Below are positions 6,935-13,579 of a DNA stretch of 25,378 nt, piece by piece. Source of the DNA: a virus. A program made the position numbers and the translations under genes. Each line of letters begins with the position of its first letter. Position 1 is the stretch's first letter. Under the pieces are notes generated by a model. The model saw nothing but the letters and a program-made list of their open reading frames with translations. It made no database searches and was not told the origin of the DNA. Where the stretch lies: IMG/VR virus record IMGVR_UViG_3300046009_010253, positions 1 to 25,378 of that record; one strand, written 5' to 3'.

Positions 6935-7912
6935 ATGCGAACTTTAAATTTTCCCGAAAAAGATGTAGTGCTCTTATCTGAAAAGCAAGTAGAATCTCTT
7001 AATAATTATAAAAATACATCTTCGTCTAAAAATGGCCTTGTTAATGCTATAATTATAGCATATAATGAACATAATATTCTTACTATTTCACCAGATGATG
7101 TGATGAATAATATATGTTGTCTGTGGGCCAAATACATATGTTTGAACGCAGAAAGATTTCGCGGCCAAATAGTCACACATAATGGCAAAAAGAAATTAAC
7201 TGTACTGACTATTCAGAACATAACATGGGATAATGATTTGCTTATAGAGCATATGGATCGATATATATCCTCAATAAATGAGGATCATAGCGCATTAAAA
7301 TGGATGGATATATCTTTTTCAACCACGACCAAGTTAGATAAAATGATCAGACAAGTATCGATGCTCTCATCTCAGAAAGAATACTATACGTATCATTCAA
7401 GAACTATGTGTTGGTTGCCCAAAATAAACCTATTAGGGACCGAGGAGGATTGGGAAAATTTATATAATAAGGTTAAATGGATGCCTTGCTATGATCAAGA
7501 TATGATTGATTGGAAAGCAAAACTTTTGACTGTTTTAGATAAATTTATCATTGCATCTGAAGAACATGTTGATTTCTGGCAAGCTCCGCTTACGCGCAAG
7601 TGTGGAGGTTCTGGAACAGTTCCGACATATTGTGGTTGGGTGACAGTTTTCAACCCTTTCGATGAAAAGGGTAAATGGGGCAGTGGTTACCGAAGAGAAT
7701 TAGGTCATAATATTGAACCTACACCATATTATCATATCCCTACAGAAGAGATTCTTAATTTAACCGTCGATTTTGAGATTGTGTGCGAAGATGATTACGG
7801 TATTCAACATGGATCGGTTAAAGTTTTTGCTGGGCCTACTGCTATTAATGCTTCCGTCGAAGATGGTATATGTCCTAAAAATAAATTGTATTTTAATTAT
7901 TCGGCTAAATGA
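6935..7912 (+). CDS. DUF4419 domain protein
   Basis: 325 residues covering what looks like a full DUF4419 domain. Recognisable pieces are AIIIAYNEHNILTISPDDVMNN at about 38-59, NAERFRGQIVTHNGKKKL at about 71-88, the serine/threonine-rich FSTTTKLDK at about 127-135, a YTYHSRTMCWLPKINLLGTEEDWENL stretch at about 151-176, then DFWQAPL, and TYCGWVTVFNPFD. These follow the family order (PDDVW, AExLR, FSTTT, CGIPxVxLLGTxxDW, GWxxAF). The family occurs in fungi, bacteria and some large viruses, and its molecular role is unknown. There is no transmembrane segment or signal peptide. It has its own strong early-type promoter, so an early role (for example host takeover) is plausible but unproven. Confidence 0.75.
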   Translation: MRTLNFPEKDVVLLSEKQVESLNNYKNTSSSKNGLVNAIIIAYNEHNILTISPDDVMNNICCLWAKYICLNAERFRGQIVTHNGKKKLTVLTIQNITWDNDLLIEHMDRYISSINEDHSALKWMDISFSTTTKLDKMIRQVSMLSSQKEYYTYHSRTMCWLPKINLLGTEEDWENLYNKVKWMPCYDQDMIDWKAKLLTVLDKFIIASEEHVDFWQAPLTRKCGGSGTVPTYCGWVTVFNPFDEKGKWGSGYRRELGHNIEPTPYYHIPTEEILNLTVDFEIVCEDDYGIQHGSVKVFAGPTAINASVEDGICPKNKLYFNYSAK

Positions 7913-7955
7913 ATAATTAAAACCTTAGAACAGGAACTAGTTAAAATTTATTAAT

Positions 7956-8159
7956 ATGGACATGATGCAATCAATATTCGAATACTGGGTCGAGCAAGTT
8001 AAGAACTCAGAGAAAAAACTCTGCAATTGTTGTGGGTTTTTATGCCTAGATATTGAGCATATCTGTCCAAGATGTAGTGCATATACCTTTAAGACTATAA
8101 CCAAAGAAGAATTGGAGAAAGTCCCCATGGAAGATATAAAACTTGATACCCAGATTTAA
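7956..8159 (+). CDS. Small zinc-ribbon protein
   Basis: 67 residues. CNCC (C23, C26) and CPRC (C37, C40) make a CxxC-x10-CxxC zinc ribbon, with extra cysteines at 25 and 30. A charged helix precedes it and an acidic, Lys-rich tail follows. Such small ribbons bind nucleic acid or other proteins, and the partner here is unknown. The MDMM start leaves a choice between 7956 and codons 3 or 4. It ends 4 bp before the next gene, so the two are co-transcribed. Confidence 0.75.
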   Translation: MDMMQSIFEYWVEQVKNSEKKLCNCCGFLCLDIEHICPRCSAYTFKTITKEELEKVPMEDIKLDTQI

Positions 8160-8163
8160 AAAT

Positions 8164-9087
8164 ATGAAAGCACTTATTATAGATTCACATAAAGGGCGTC
8201 TCGATAACAAAAATCTTCACTTGATTAATGCCCATCAGATAGCAAATAAATTAGGGGCCGATCTAATTTGTTCATACGAGGGGGTCAATGAAAACATAAA
8301 GTCTGGTTACGATGTTATTATTTTTAATCATGCATCGGCCTATTCGTTTGTTGACTATGCATGGCTGGAAGCCAATCCAAATGCCCGTCTATTCTATATA
8401 ACTAATGAATATAATCTAGGGGAACCGAGAATTTTATGGATGGCAGCAAAAAGAGCTAATAGAAAATACACAGTTATAGCAAACCATCCAGCGGCGGCTA
8501 GTAAAGTTGTCACTAAATATACGGATGATTGGTTAATCACCAATCTTAATTCGTTAATTTATAGTCCCGTAGAATGTGATATCAGTGAAAAGACCGAAGA
8601 TTTGATCTATTATGGTTCATTTAGAAGCGATAGGTGTCCATATTTTAAGAAATACTTCTCAGATAACCTAACTGTCTCATCTCATATCAAAAACGTGAAC
8701 AAATTTCGGGCAAACGATATAAATGCATCGTTCATACCTAGAATAGATTGGAACAACGATGGTCTTAAAAAATATCATTGTTCATTATACATCGAGGATG
8801 TAACCACCCATACTCATTATAACCATCTAGCTAATCGGTTCTACGAGGCATTGAATTACAAAGTTGTTCCTATCTTTGCAGAAGAATGCCGAACAACTAT
8901 CGAAAAATCAAATTATCCCGTGGATAGGAATCTTATTTTCTCAGATATAGGTAGAATGCATAGAATTGTGAATTTTATAAAACAGAATCCTGTAATAGTA
9001 GAACACTATATGGATATTTTCGGTTCTTTAGCTCATGAAGAGAAAATTAAAACGCTAAACTATATTCGCAAAGTTGTTTACACTTGA
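8164..9087 (+). CDS. GT-B-like glycosyltransferase candidate
   Basis: 307 residues from the ATG at 8164; an upstream in-frame TTG at 8143 would overlap the zinc-ribbon gene. The N-terminal half alternates strands and helices (MKALIIDSHKG; YDVIIFNHASAYSFVDY; ARLFYITNEYNLGEPRI). The C-terminal half has DLIYYGSFRSDRCPYFKKY and NRFYEALNYKVVPIFAEECR, which resembles the nucleotide-sugar-binding part of GT-B enzymes of the CgeB/GT4 kind (RxxEALxxxxVPI). I cannot assign donor or acceptor. It lies apart from the main sugar cassette at 18297-25034 but would fit with it. Confidence is high that it is a gene, moderate for the function. Confidence 0.65.
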   Translation: MKALIIDSHKGRLDNKNLHLINAHQIANKLGADLICSYEGVNENIKSGYDVIIFNHASAYSFVDYAWLEANPNARLFYITNEYNLGEPRILWMAAKRANRKYTVIANHPAAASKVVTKYTDDWLITNLNSLIYSPVECDISEKTEDLIYYGSFRSDRCPYFKKYFSDNLTVSSHIKNVNKFRANDINASFIPRIDWNNDGLKKYHCSLYIEDVTTHTHYNHLANRFYEALNYKVVPIFAEECRTTIEKSNYPVDRNLIFSDIGRMHRIVNFIKQNPVIVEHYMDIFGSLAHEEKIKTLNYIRKVVYT

Positions 9088-9112
9088 TTTAATATGTTTT
9101 CTATGGTAAATT
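9084..9112 (+). promoter_or_regulatory. Early-type promoter TTGATT-17-TAAATT
   Basis: TTGATT (9084-9089) overlaps the stop of the upstream gene. The spacer is 17 bp and the -10 is TAAATT (9107-9112), followed by 7 nt and the ATG at 9120. The layout matches the promoters at 6901 and 18261. Confidence 0.6.
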
Positions 9113-9119
9113 AGTCATA

Positions 9120-9278
9120 ATGAAAAAATATTATATTGGATTTTTTAAATACGAGGATTCTCAGGTTTACATGAGAAGTATGCTTTCGGAGAACAAGGAA
9201 GAGTTAATGGCTTATTTGGAAAGCGTGGATTATGTTGATAAATCAACCATTCAGATCAAAGAGATAGAATTAAAATAA
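9120..9278 (+). CDS. Small protein of unknown function (52 aa)
   Basis: ATG at 9120 to TAA at 9276-9278. The product begins MKKYYIGFFKYEDSQVYMRS and ends VDKSTIQIKEIELK. The pattern strand, helix (ENKEELMAYLESV), strand suggests a small alpha-beta fold. Support comes from an early-type promoter with the standard spacing upstream, a full reading frame filling the gap between two larger genes, and only 4 bp to the next start. No family is recognised. Confidence 0.7.
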   Translation: MKKYYIGFFKYEDSQVYMRSMLSENKEELMAYLESVDYVDKSTIQIKEIELK

Positions 9279-9282
9279 ACAT

Positions 9283-9918
9283 ATGTTAATATTTGACGAA
9301 CGCAAATACAGAGATAACCTAAAGGCCACATTGGGATTCCAAGATATCCCAGATGAAGAATTGTATGACCATAATTTGGTATTAAACTCCCCTATGGGTG
9401 GAACTAATGCCTTGTCGTTGTCTGTCGGGAAATATATCGACACAGATGTTGAGATGGCAAGAGAAGCATACAACAATCTCGCCGAAACTTTCGATGATGT
9501 GGAAATTCCAGAATTGGCACCTATCGAGGAAGGAAGGGTATCTGTTCTATCTAACAAAACTACTTTCGACGGTTCTAAGATCAAATATTTTGATATCGAT
9601 GTTCCAGGCGATGAAGGTAGTATAACTCCGTTCACCGTGGCGATATATGTTAATTCTTCTTCTCTGGAGTCTATCCAAGAGTCTAAGAATCAAATCCAAC
9701 AAGTCACTCATCATTTCACCTTTGTCGGGGAAAGAAAGAGCGAAGATTTGACGGGATTAGAAAGAATCATCAGTTATTATCAGTTTGTTAATCTGGTGGG
9801 TAGACTCGTCCATCAAAGTGATAGGAATGATGTTGCTGCCCGAATAGCAGAGAAGATTGCTATGGAATTTGAAGGTGATCTAGCCCTTGATGATATCAAG
9901 AAACAGTTCGGATTTTAA
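9283..9918 (+). CDS. Unknown protein
   Basis: 211 residues, starting 4 bp after the 52-residue gene. It is acidic overall, with DERKYRDNLKATLGF at the start, a Ser/Leu-rich middle (VSVLSNKTTFDGSKIKYFDI; TPFTVAIYVNSS) that looks like beta structure, and a helical C-terminal third (RIISYYQFVNLVGRLVHQSD; RIAEKIAMEFEGDL). No catalytic motif, membrane segment or known domain is evident. An AAAATA, one base off the TAAATA box, lies 5 nt before the start. It forms a run with the next three genes, ending in the ATPase/SPFH pair, which may suggest a shared function. Confidence 0.75.
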   Translation: MLIFDERKYRDNLKATLGFQDIPDEELYDHNLVLNSPMGGTNALSLSVGKYIDTDVEMAREAYNNLAETFDDVEIPELAPIEEGRVSVLSNKTTFDGSKIKYFDIDVPGDEGSITPFTVAIYVNSSSLESIQESKNQIQQVTHHFTFVGERKSEDLTGLERIISYYQFVNLVGRLVHQSDRNDVAARIAEKIAMEFEGDLALDDIKKQFGF

Positions 9919-9922
9919 CAGT

Positions 9923-10405
9923 ATGGACGAGGAATCTGCGAAAGAATTATCGAAATTTTTCGAAGCTACTGCCCCATCTTTGGCCGAGTTAGAAACATCG
10001 TATAGAACTTTGTTTAATTTCCGGCCAGCCGATTATGATCAATTTTATAATGATTGTATGCGCCCGATATTAAGACGGACAAAACTCACTGAGATATATG
10101 ACACATATCAAATGCAAGGTCCAGTGGGATTGGCGGCGAATCGTGATCGTAATGGTGAATTCCAATATTTTGCTATTGAAGCAGGAACGATAAAATGCCT
10201 TCGTGAGGATTTCTCGGATATAATAGAACAATATAATCCTAACGATTGTTTTTTGTATTTTTATAAGTTTGTGGATGCCGATGTATGGTGGTCGAAACAT
10301 CTCAGTGTGGTGGGGGTAAATTACGACGAATTGGGTGCAGATATTTTGACAAAAAATATCGGATTCGGGCTTAGAGGTAATTTTGTTAAAAAATATGATA
10401 TATGA
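9923..10405 (+). CDS. Unknown protein
   Basis: 160 residues from the ATG at 9923, four bases after the previous stop; an in-frame TTG at 9887 would overlap the upstream gene. The N-terminus is helical and acidic (MDEESAKELSKFFEATAPS). The middle has RTLFNFRPADYDQFYNDCMRP, then strands (FQYFAIEAGTIKCL; CFLYFYKFVDADVWW). No domain is recognised. Its 3' end overlaps the start of the ATPase gene by 11 bp, or 23 bp if the latter uses a TTG, so the two are probably coupled. Confidence 0.75.
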   Translation: MDEESAKELSKFFEATAPSLAELETSYRTLFNFRPADYDQFYNDCMRPILRRTKLTEIYDTYQMQGPVGLAANRDRNGEFQYFAIEAGTIKCLREDFSDIIEQYNPNDCFLYFYKFVDADVWWSKHLSVVGVNYDELGADILTKNIGFGLRGNFVKKYDI

Positions 10406-11222
10406 CTTTAAATTTAAATCGGGTTTCCCTTTGGCGATGCCTCATTACAATAATAGGCTAATCTCTTTTGGGCCAAGATTATCTGTCCTCTATGGTAGGA
10501 ACGGCATAGGCAAATCGGTAGCCATAAAAACCCTTGCTGCATATTGTGGGATCGAAAAGGGCGGATGGTCACAGATTTCAAATCCTGCCAAGTTAGCATC
10601 TAAGGTAGTAACACATTTCCCATTCGTCTATCGAGCATATACACCATCTAATGTTGATGCAGATGTGACATGGGACGGTGCGCCGACTTTCTATAATGAC
10701 TCAGATATGTTGAATAAAAATGATTTTACATGGTTTTTCGACAATGAGAAGTTATCAGCAGATGGTATAACATCGAGCGGCGAGCAAATGGATATTATGG
10801 CAGAAAAACCTTCTAGTGGTCAATACCGCATCCATAAGATCAACAAAATCATGAAAATCATCCAGACTCCACCTTCTCTCAGTGAAGTCCCCGATGTTGC
10901 AGATAAAGATTCAGCATCGGCAGAGGTAGAGTATATAAAGATTTTGAGAACTAATGCTAAAAAGTTCAACATGCCAGATACGGGTAAGATGACGCTTCTT
11001 TTCGATGAACCGGAAAAAGCCTTAGCACTACCAAAACAGCTTGAACTTTTCGACACATTGAATAAACTCTCAGAACATTTCCAAGTGATAATTGCAACAC
11101 ACTCACCATTCATCCTATATTTCAAAGATGCGAACATAATCGACCTTGAGAATGGATATGCGGATGAATGTCGCGATCTTATCGAAAAGCAGATTAAATC
11201 TTACAGATCAAAAAGAAAATGA
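10395..11222 (+). CDS. ABC-type AAA ATPase (RecF/AAA_21-like)
   Basis: 275 residues from the ATG at 10395. An in-frame TTG at 10383 has a GAGG 5 nt upstream, the only Shine-Dalgarno-like case in the window, and would add four residues. Walker A is GRNGIGKS at 34-41, the ABC signature is PSSGQ at 139-143, Walker B is LLFDEPE with D204 and E205, and the switch histidine is H236 in IIATHSPFI. The insert between Walker A and signature is only about 100 residues and has no long coiled coil, so it is not an SMC or gp46-type protein. No TOPRIM or HNH domain is fused, unlike OLD or Septu-type nucleases. The stop overlaps the SPFH start (ATGA at 11219), suggesting a working pair. Confidence 0.85.
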   Translation: MIYDFKFKSGFPLAMPHYNNRLISFGPRLSVLYGRNGIGKSVAIKTLAAYCGIEKGGWSQISNPAKLASKVVTHFPFVYRAYTPSNVDADVTWDGAPTFYNDSDMLNKNDFTWFFDNEKLSADGITSSGEQMDIMAEKPSSGQYRIHKINKIMKIIQTPPSLSEVPDVADKDSASAEVEYIKILRTNAKKFNMPDTGKMTLLFDEPEKALALPKQLELFDTLNKLSEHFQVIIATHSPFILYFKDANIIDLENGYADECRDLIEKQIKSYRSKRK

Positions 11223-11752
11223 CCGAACTATTCCAATGGCTAATAACGATGATTGATTCGTTTCGATTCTGGTTCTTTGTTGAACAAGACGAAATAGGAG
11301 TCCTGTTGCGTTGTGGGAAGTATAAGAAAAGTTTAGCCCCAGGTGGTTACTTCATATTTCCGGTCATTGATTCCGTCAAAACCCAAAAAAGCTCTATATG
11401 TGTGGTGAATCTACCCAATCAGAGTATTATCTCCATGGATAAGAAAATATGGGCATCCAGTGGTGTAGTAAGATATCAGATCATCGATGCACGAATAGCA
11501 ATATTAGAAATCTACGATGTAGATGCCGCTATTCAGAATGTGGCAATGGAATGTATCGCCCAAGAGATGTTTTCTTTTAATGAGGAGACATCTCTTGAGT
11601 TGATCAATGCATCCATAAGAGATAGGATCGAAACTGAGACTAGTGGTTTTGGAATTAAAATATTGAGTTTCAATCTAACCGATCTAGTTCCTCATAAAGT
11701 TTTCCGTTTCCTATCGAACGATATCCCACAATTGGGGTTTAAGCCAAACTGA
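11219..11752 (+). CDS. SPFH/band-7 (stomatin/prohibitin-like) protein
   Basis: 177 residues, much shorter than cellular stomatins. The start has a hydrophobic aromatic stretch (LITMIDSFRFWFFV, 8-21) that could dip into the membrane. It is followed by the SPFH hallmark EQDEIGVLLRCGKYKKSLAPGGYFIFPVID (EIGVLLRCG at 25-33, PGGYFIFP at 41-48). The later region (VVRYQIIDARIAILEI; AIQNVAMECIAQEM; IRDRIETETSGFGIKI) matches the domain core including the arginine/glutamate helix. Such proteins form oligomeric rings in the inner membrane and regulate proteases or lipid domains. The long C-terminal coiled coil is missing. Translational coupling to the ATPase suggests joint action at the membrane, for example in lysis timing, exclusion or protection. 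That is inference. Confidence 0.8.
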   Translation: MTELFQWLITMIDSFRFWFFVEQDEIGVLLRCGKYKKSLAPGGYFIFPVIDSVKTQKSSICVVNLPNQSIISMDKKIWASSGVVRYQIIDARIAILEIYDVDAAIQNVAMECIAQEMFSFNEETSLELINASIRDRIETETSGFGIKILSFNLTDLVPHKVFRFLSNDIPQLGFKPN

Positions 11753-11763
11753 TATATTATCAG
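11749..11763. terminator. Small inverted repeat across two convergent stop codons
   Basis: CTGATA-tat-TATCAG is a perfect 6-bp inverted repeat with a 3-base loop. It contains the TGA of the SPFH gene on the plus strand and the TGA of the convergent gene on the minus strand. It has few G-C pairs and no T tract, so it is at best a weak bidirectional terminator. Confidence 0.3.
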
Positions 11764-12239
11764 ATCAACTTCCAAGTCATATCAGTAAAGATGTCCTTTA
11801 ATTTAAGGCCGGATAAGTAATCACGAATTTTTCTAGGATCGGGTTCAAAATTTTGGATCAATAAAATCTCATCTTGAATTTCACCGTCCAGATTATGGAA
11901 GTATTCGACCTTTTTTGGTATTCTGTCCATGTTTTTAATAAAAACAATCTTTCCCGTCAGTTTTTTGATTTTACGTGATAGTTTATCAAAGAAGGTGTTG
12001 AATGCATCGTAATCAACATAATTAAAAATCTCCAAATCGGGAGACAGAATATGGTTATGGTAGAAAACTATATGAGAATCACCTAAAATCTCATTCATAT
12101 TCTTCATGAAGCAATAAACGAGTAATTTCTTACAGTCAGGGGTGAATTTACCTATAAGTCCACAGTTTTCAAGGAGATTGATATATTCTGACTGCCAAGT
12201 TTTGAAAAAATCTTGAAGCGATGTTAAGTTATAAACCAC
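11760..12239 (-). CDS. Unknown protein
   Basis: 159 residues starting with GTG at 12239, because an in-frame stop lies shortly upstream and no ATG is in frame nearby. It is 8 bp downstream of the GIY-YIG gene and probably co-transcribed with it. The sequence alternates helices and strands (SLQDFFKTWQSEYINLLENCG; SHIVFYHNHILSPDLEIFNYVDYDAFNTFFDK; GKIVFIKNMDRIPKK), suggesting an alpha/beta fold. No motif is recognised. The start begins MVYNLTSLQDFFKTW, loosely like the head-targeting leaders but without the FDxxxxxIL core, so I do not group it with them. Confidence 0.7.
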   Translation of the reverse strand: MVYNLTSLQDFFKTWQSEYINLLENCGLIGKFTPDCKKLLVYCFMKNMNEILGDSHIVFYHNHILSPDLEIFNYVDYDAFNTFFDKLSRKIKKLTGKIVFIKNMDRIPKKVEYFHNLDGEIQDEILLIQNFEPDPRKIRDYLSGLKLKDIFTDMTWKLI

Positions 12240-12247
12240 ATAACAGT

Positions 12248-12697
12248 TTACTCGTCATCATCATCCATGTCAACATCTAAAGTGTCATGATTTGATTGGA
12301 TATCCCTTCGAAAGAATTTACCCATAATGTTAGAGTTATAACAATCTTCGCGCTCAAGGACGTTCTCGACGATTTGATACTTCAATTCATAGAAACTCAT
12401 TTGCTTCCTAGTAAAACAAAGATGGATTATCTCTTTTTCGATCTCATGTCCCTTTGCGATGTCGATATTCAATTCGACGCAAGAGCCAGTATAGGATTTC
12501 CAGTTGCTTTCGACGATTAGCTTTCTTTTACGTTTTTTACCTTTTAACGGAGGTAATGTTTTTTTGTTTCTCAGTATCTTTCTACCGATGTAGAACATGT
12601 TGTTGGTTAGGTTCTTTATCTTATAGATAATCCCCACGCAGTTTGAGGGGAGGTCTTCCAATGATTGTATAGTCTGCCCATTATAAATCCAGTGCAT
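12248..12697 (-). CDS. GIY-YIG-type endonuclease domain protein
   Basis: 149 residues. The N-terminal half has the GIY-YIG core: VGIIYKIKNL (G22, Y25) followed by MFYIGRK (Y36, I37, G38, R39), then a lysine-rich stretch KGKKRKRKL, SNWKSYTGS, and the candidate metal-binding glutamate E104 in SFYELKYQ. YNSNIMGKF at 120-128 fits the end of such domains. The tail is very acidic (DVDMDDDDE). GIY-YIG nucleases cut DNA in repair, restriction or homing. No self-splicing intron or interrupted gene is visible around it, so a homing role is unsupported. The first motif is IIY, not GIY, a common variant. A TAAATA box 5 nt upstream suggests late expression. Confidence 0.75.
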   Translation of the reverse strand: MHWIYNGQTIQSLEDLPSNCVGIIYKIKNLTNNMFYIGRKILRNKKTLPPLKGKKRKRKLIVESNWKSYTGSCVELNIDIAKGHEIEKEIIHLCFTRKQMSFYELKYQIVENVLEREDCYNSNIMGKFFRRDIQSNHDTLDVDMDDDDE

Positions 12698-12701
12698 CTA
12701 T

Positions 12702-12887
12702 TTATTTAATTCTTTTTTTCCGCGTTTTTTGGGTTCGAGTTTTACCTAGATTTCTACGTTGCATTCCACCCAATATCTTAGGTATACCACCTTTATCGTC
12801 GAACCAGCCCGTTCCGACATTAGCCACATCATTAGCGGTCATGTCTTCTAATATTCCTCGAAAAAAATTATCAAAATTATCAGTCAT
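12702..12887 (-). CDS. Small basic protein with head-targeting-type leader
   Basis: 61 residues. MTDNFDNFFRGILED carries the leader, and GILE followed by D fits the (I/L)xE rule of T4 prohead protease. Cleavage there would leave about 47 residues ending in a strongly basic tail (GKTRTQKTRKKRIK), suited to binding DNA inside the head as T4 internal proteins do. The middle is Gly-rich (NVGTGWFDDKGG). It has an AGTAAATA box 7 nt before the ATG. Its stop codon region contains the late box of the next gene, whose ATG is 5 nt further on. The gene is well supported despite its length. Packaging in the head is inferred. Confidence 0.8.
   Translation of the reverse strand: MTDNFDNFFRGILEDMTANDVANVGTGWFDDKGGIPKILGGMQRRNLGKTRTQKTRKKRIK
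12703..12710 (-). promoter_or_regulatory. Late-type promoter box (ATTAAATA) for the GIY-YIG gene
   Basis: The minus strand has two overlapping TAAATA copies (TAAATAAATAG); the first ends 5 nt before the ATG at 12697. It overlaps the stop codon of the upstream small basic gene. Confidence 0.5.
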
Positions 12888-12894
12888 TTAGAAA

Positions 12895-12902
12895 TATTTA
12901 CT
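12895..12902 (-). promoter_or_regulatory. Late-type promoter box (AGTAAATA)
   Basis: The minus strand reads AGTAAATA with 7 nt to the ATG at 12887. The 52-bp gap to uvsY also holds an early-type promoter on the plus strand, so early and late transcription diverge here. Confidence 0.55.
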
Positions 12903-12929
12903 TGAAATTGATTTTTAGTATCGTATATT
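12902..12929 (+). promoter_or_regulatory. Early-type promoter of the uvsY-like gene
   Basis: TTGAAA (12902-12907), 16 bp, TATATT (12924-12929), 10 nt to the ATG at 12940. An alternative is TTGATT (12908-12913), 18 bp, TATATT (12932-12937), which would put the RNA start inside the gene. Either way the leader is a few bases at most. Confidence 0.5.
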
Positions 12930-12939
12930 AGTATATTAT

Positions 12940-13347
12940 ATGAACGAGAACCCTACAAATGCCTACGATGAAATAGATAAGTATGCATCTGAACTTGAGA
13001 TGGATACCCAAGTCGATTCGACTAACATTTTCCAGAAACAACTATCTGCACCTAATGTTCGCCATAAATGGCTTTACCGATTGGTGATGTGTAAGAAAAA
13101 ACTCTACATCCTTTCCGAGCAAAAAGATAACATTCTTAATGAAAAGATGAAATCGAGTAGATTACCTATCAGCAATATCGCTGCTAGGAAAAACTTTGAG
13201 AAAGAACCAGATATCGTCTTACTGGATAAAGAAATTTCTAAACAAGAATTATTGGTAGACTATTTAGATAGTGCGGTTAAACAACTGAACCAGATCGGGT
13301 TTGATTACAGAAATTTAGTCGAACTTCTAAAATTAGAACAACTATAA
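12940..13347 (+). CDS. uvsY: UvsY-like recombination mediator
   Basis: 135 residues against 137 for T4 UvsY. The layout agrees: an acidic start (NAYDEIDKYASELEMDTQVDSTNIFQKQ), a WLYRLVMCKKKLYILSEQKDN helix with basic residues, a middle region and a C-terminal helical segment (LLVDYLDSAVKQLNQIGFDYRNLVELL) that resembles the T4 end LLDFCSGALDAIKSRGF. UvsY loads the UvsX recombinase onto gp32-coated single-stranded DNA. Identity is low, so the call also rests on position: it precedes uvsW with one small gene between, as in T4, where uvsY and uvsW are neighbours. No UvsX gene is in this window. Confidence 0.75.
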   Translation: MNENPTNAYDEIDKYASELEMDTQVDSTNIFQKQLSAPNVRHKWLYRLVMCKKKLYILSEQKDNILNEKMKSSRLPISNIAARKNFEKEPDIVLLDKEISKQELLVDYLDSAVKQLNQIGFDYRNLVELLKLEQL

Positions 13348-13348
13348 T

Positions 13349-13552
13349 ATGGGATACATACCTCCACCTCTTCCACCTCAACCTTCCTACTGTTTAAGCG
13401 CAACATACGTTCCATCATACGAATTACATGTGGGAATTCGATGTGAGTATTGTTCATCCCTCAATAATGCCACTAAGTTTGATAACTGTAGATCGTGCGG
13501 TGCCCCACTAGGGACGCAAAAAACATTCCCAAAACCAAATGCATTTAAATAA
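13349..13552 (+). CDS. Small zinc-ribbon protein with proline-rich start
   Basis: 67 residues. The N-terminus is proline-rich (PPPLPPQP, 5-12). CEYC (C32, C35) and CRSC followed by GAPLG (C47, C50) form a CxxC-x11-CxxC zinc ribbon. It begins 1 bp after the uvsY stop and sits between uvsY and uvsW, the place where T4 has small unknown genes. A role in recombination is possible by association only. Confidence 0.75.
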   Translation: MGYIPPPLPPQPSYCLSATYVPSYELHVGIRCEYCSSLNNATKFDNCRSCGAPLGTQKTFPKPNAFK

Positions 13553-13579
13553 TGCGCGAGAAAGATTTCAAAATGATAA

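Noticed and set aside
10374-10385. GAGG plus TTG as the ATPase start with a Shine-Dalgarno
   Set aside because: GAGG is part of the upstream coding sequence and no other gene here uses such a site. The ATG at 10395 is preferred, although the TTG cannot be excluded.
10820-11137. Minus-strand open frame of 105 codons inside the ATPase gene
   Set aside because: The Walker B and switch motifs lie on the other strand here. This is a shadow.
10395-11222. ATPase as gp46 or an SMC protein
   Set aside because: At 275 residues, with a short insert and no long coiled coil or zinc hook, it cannot be gp46.
11760-12239. Possible sixth member of the leader group (MVYNLTSLQDFFKTW)
   Set aside because: It lacks the FDxxxxxIL core, starts with GTG, and has no TAAATA box 5-8 nt upstream.
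12248-12697. GIY-YIG gene as a homing element or intron-borne gene
   Set aside because: No interrupted gene, intron-like structure or insertion boundary is visible around it.
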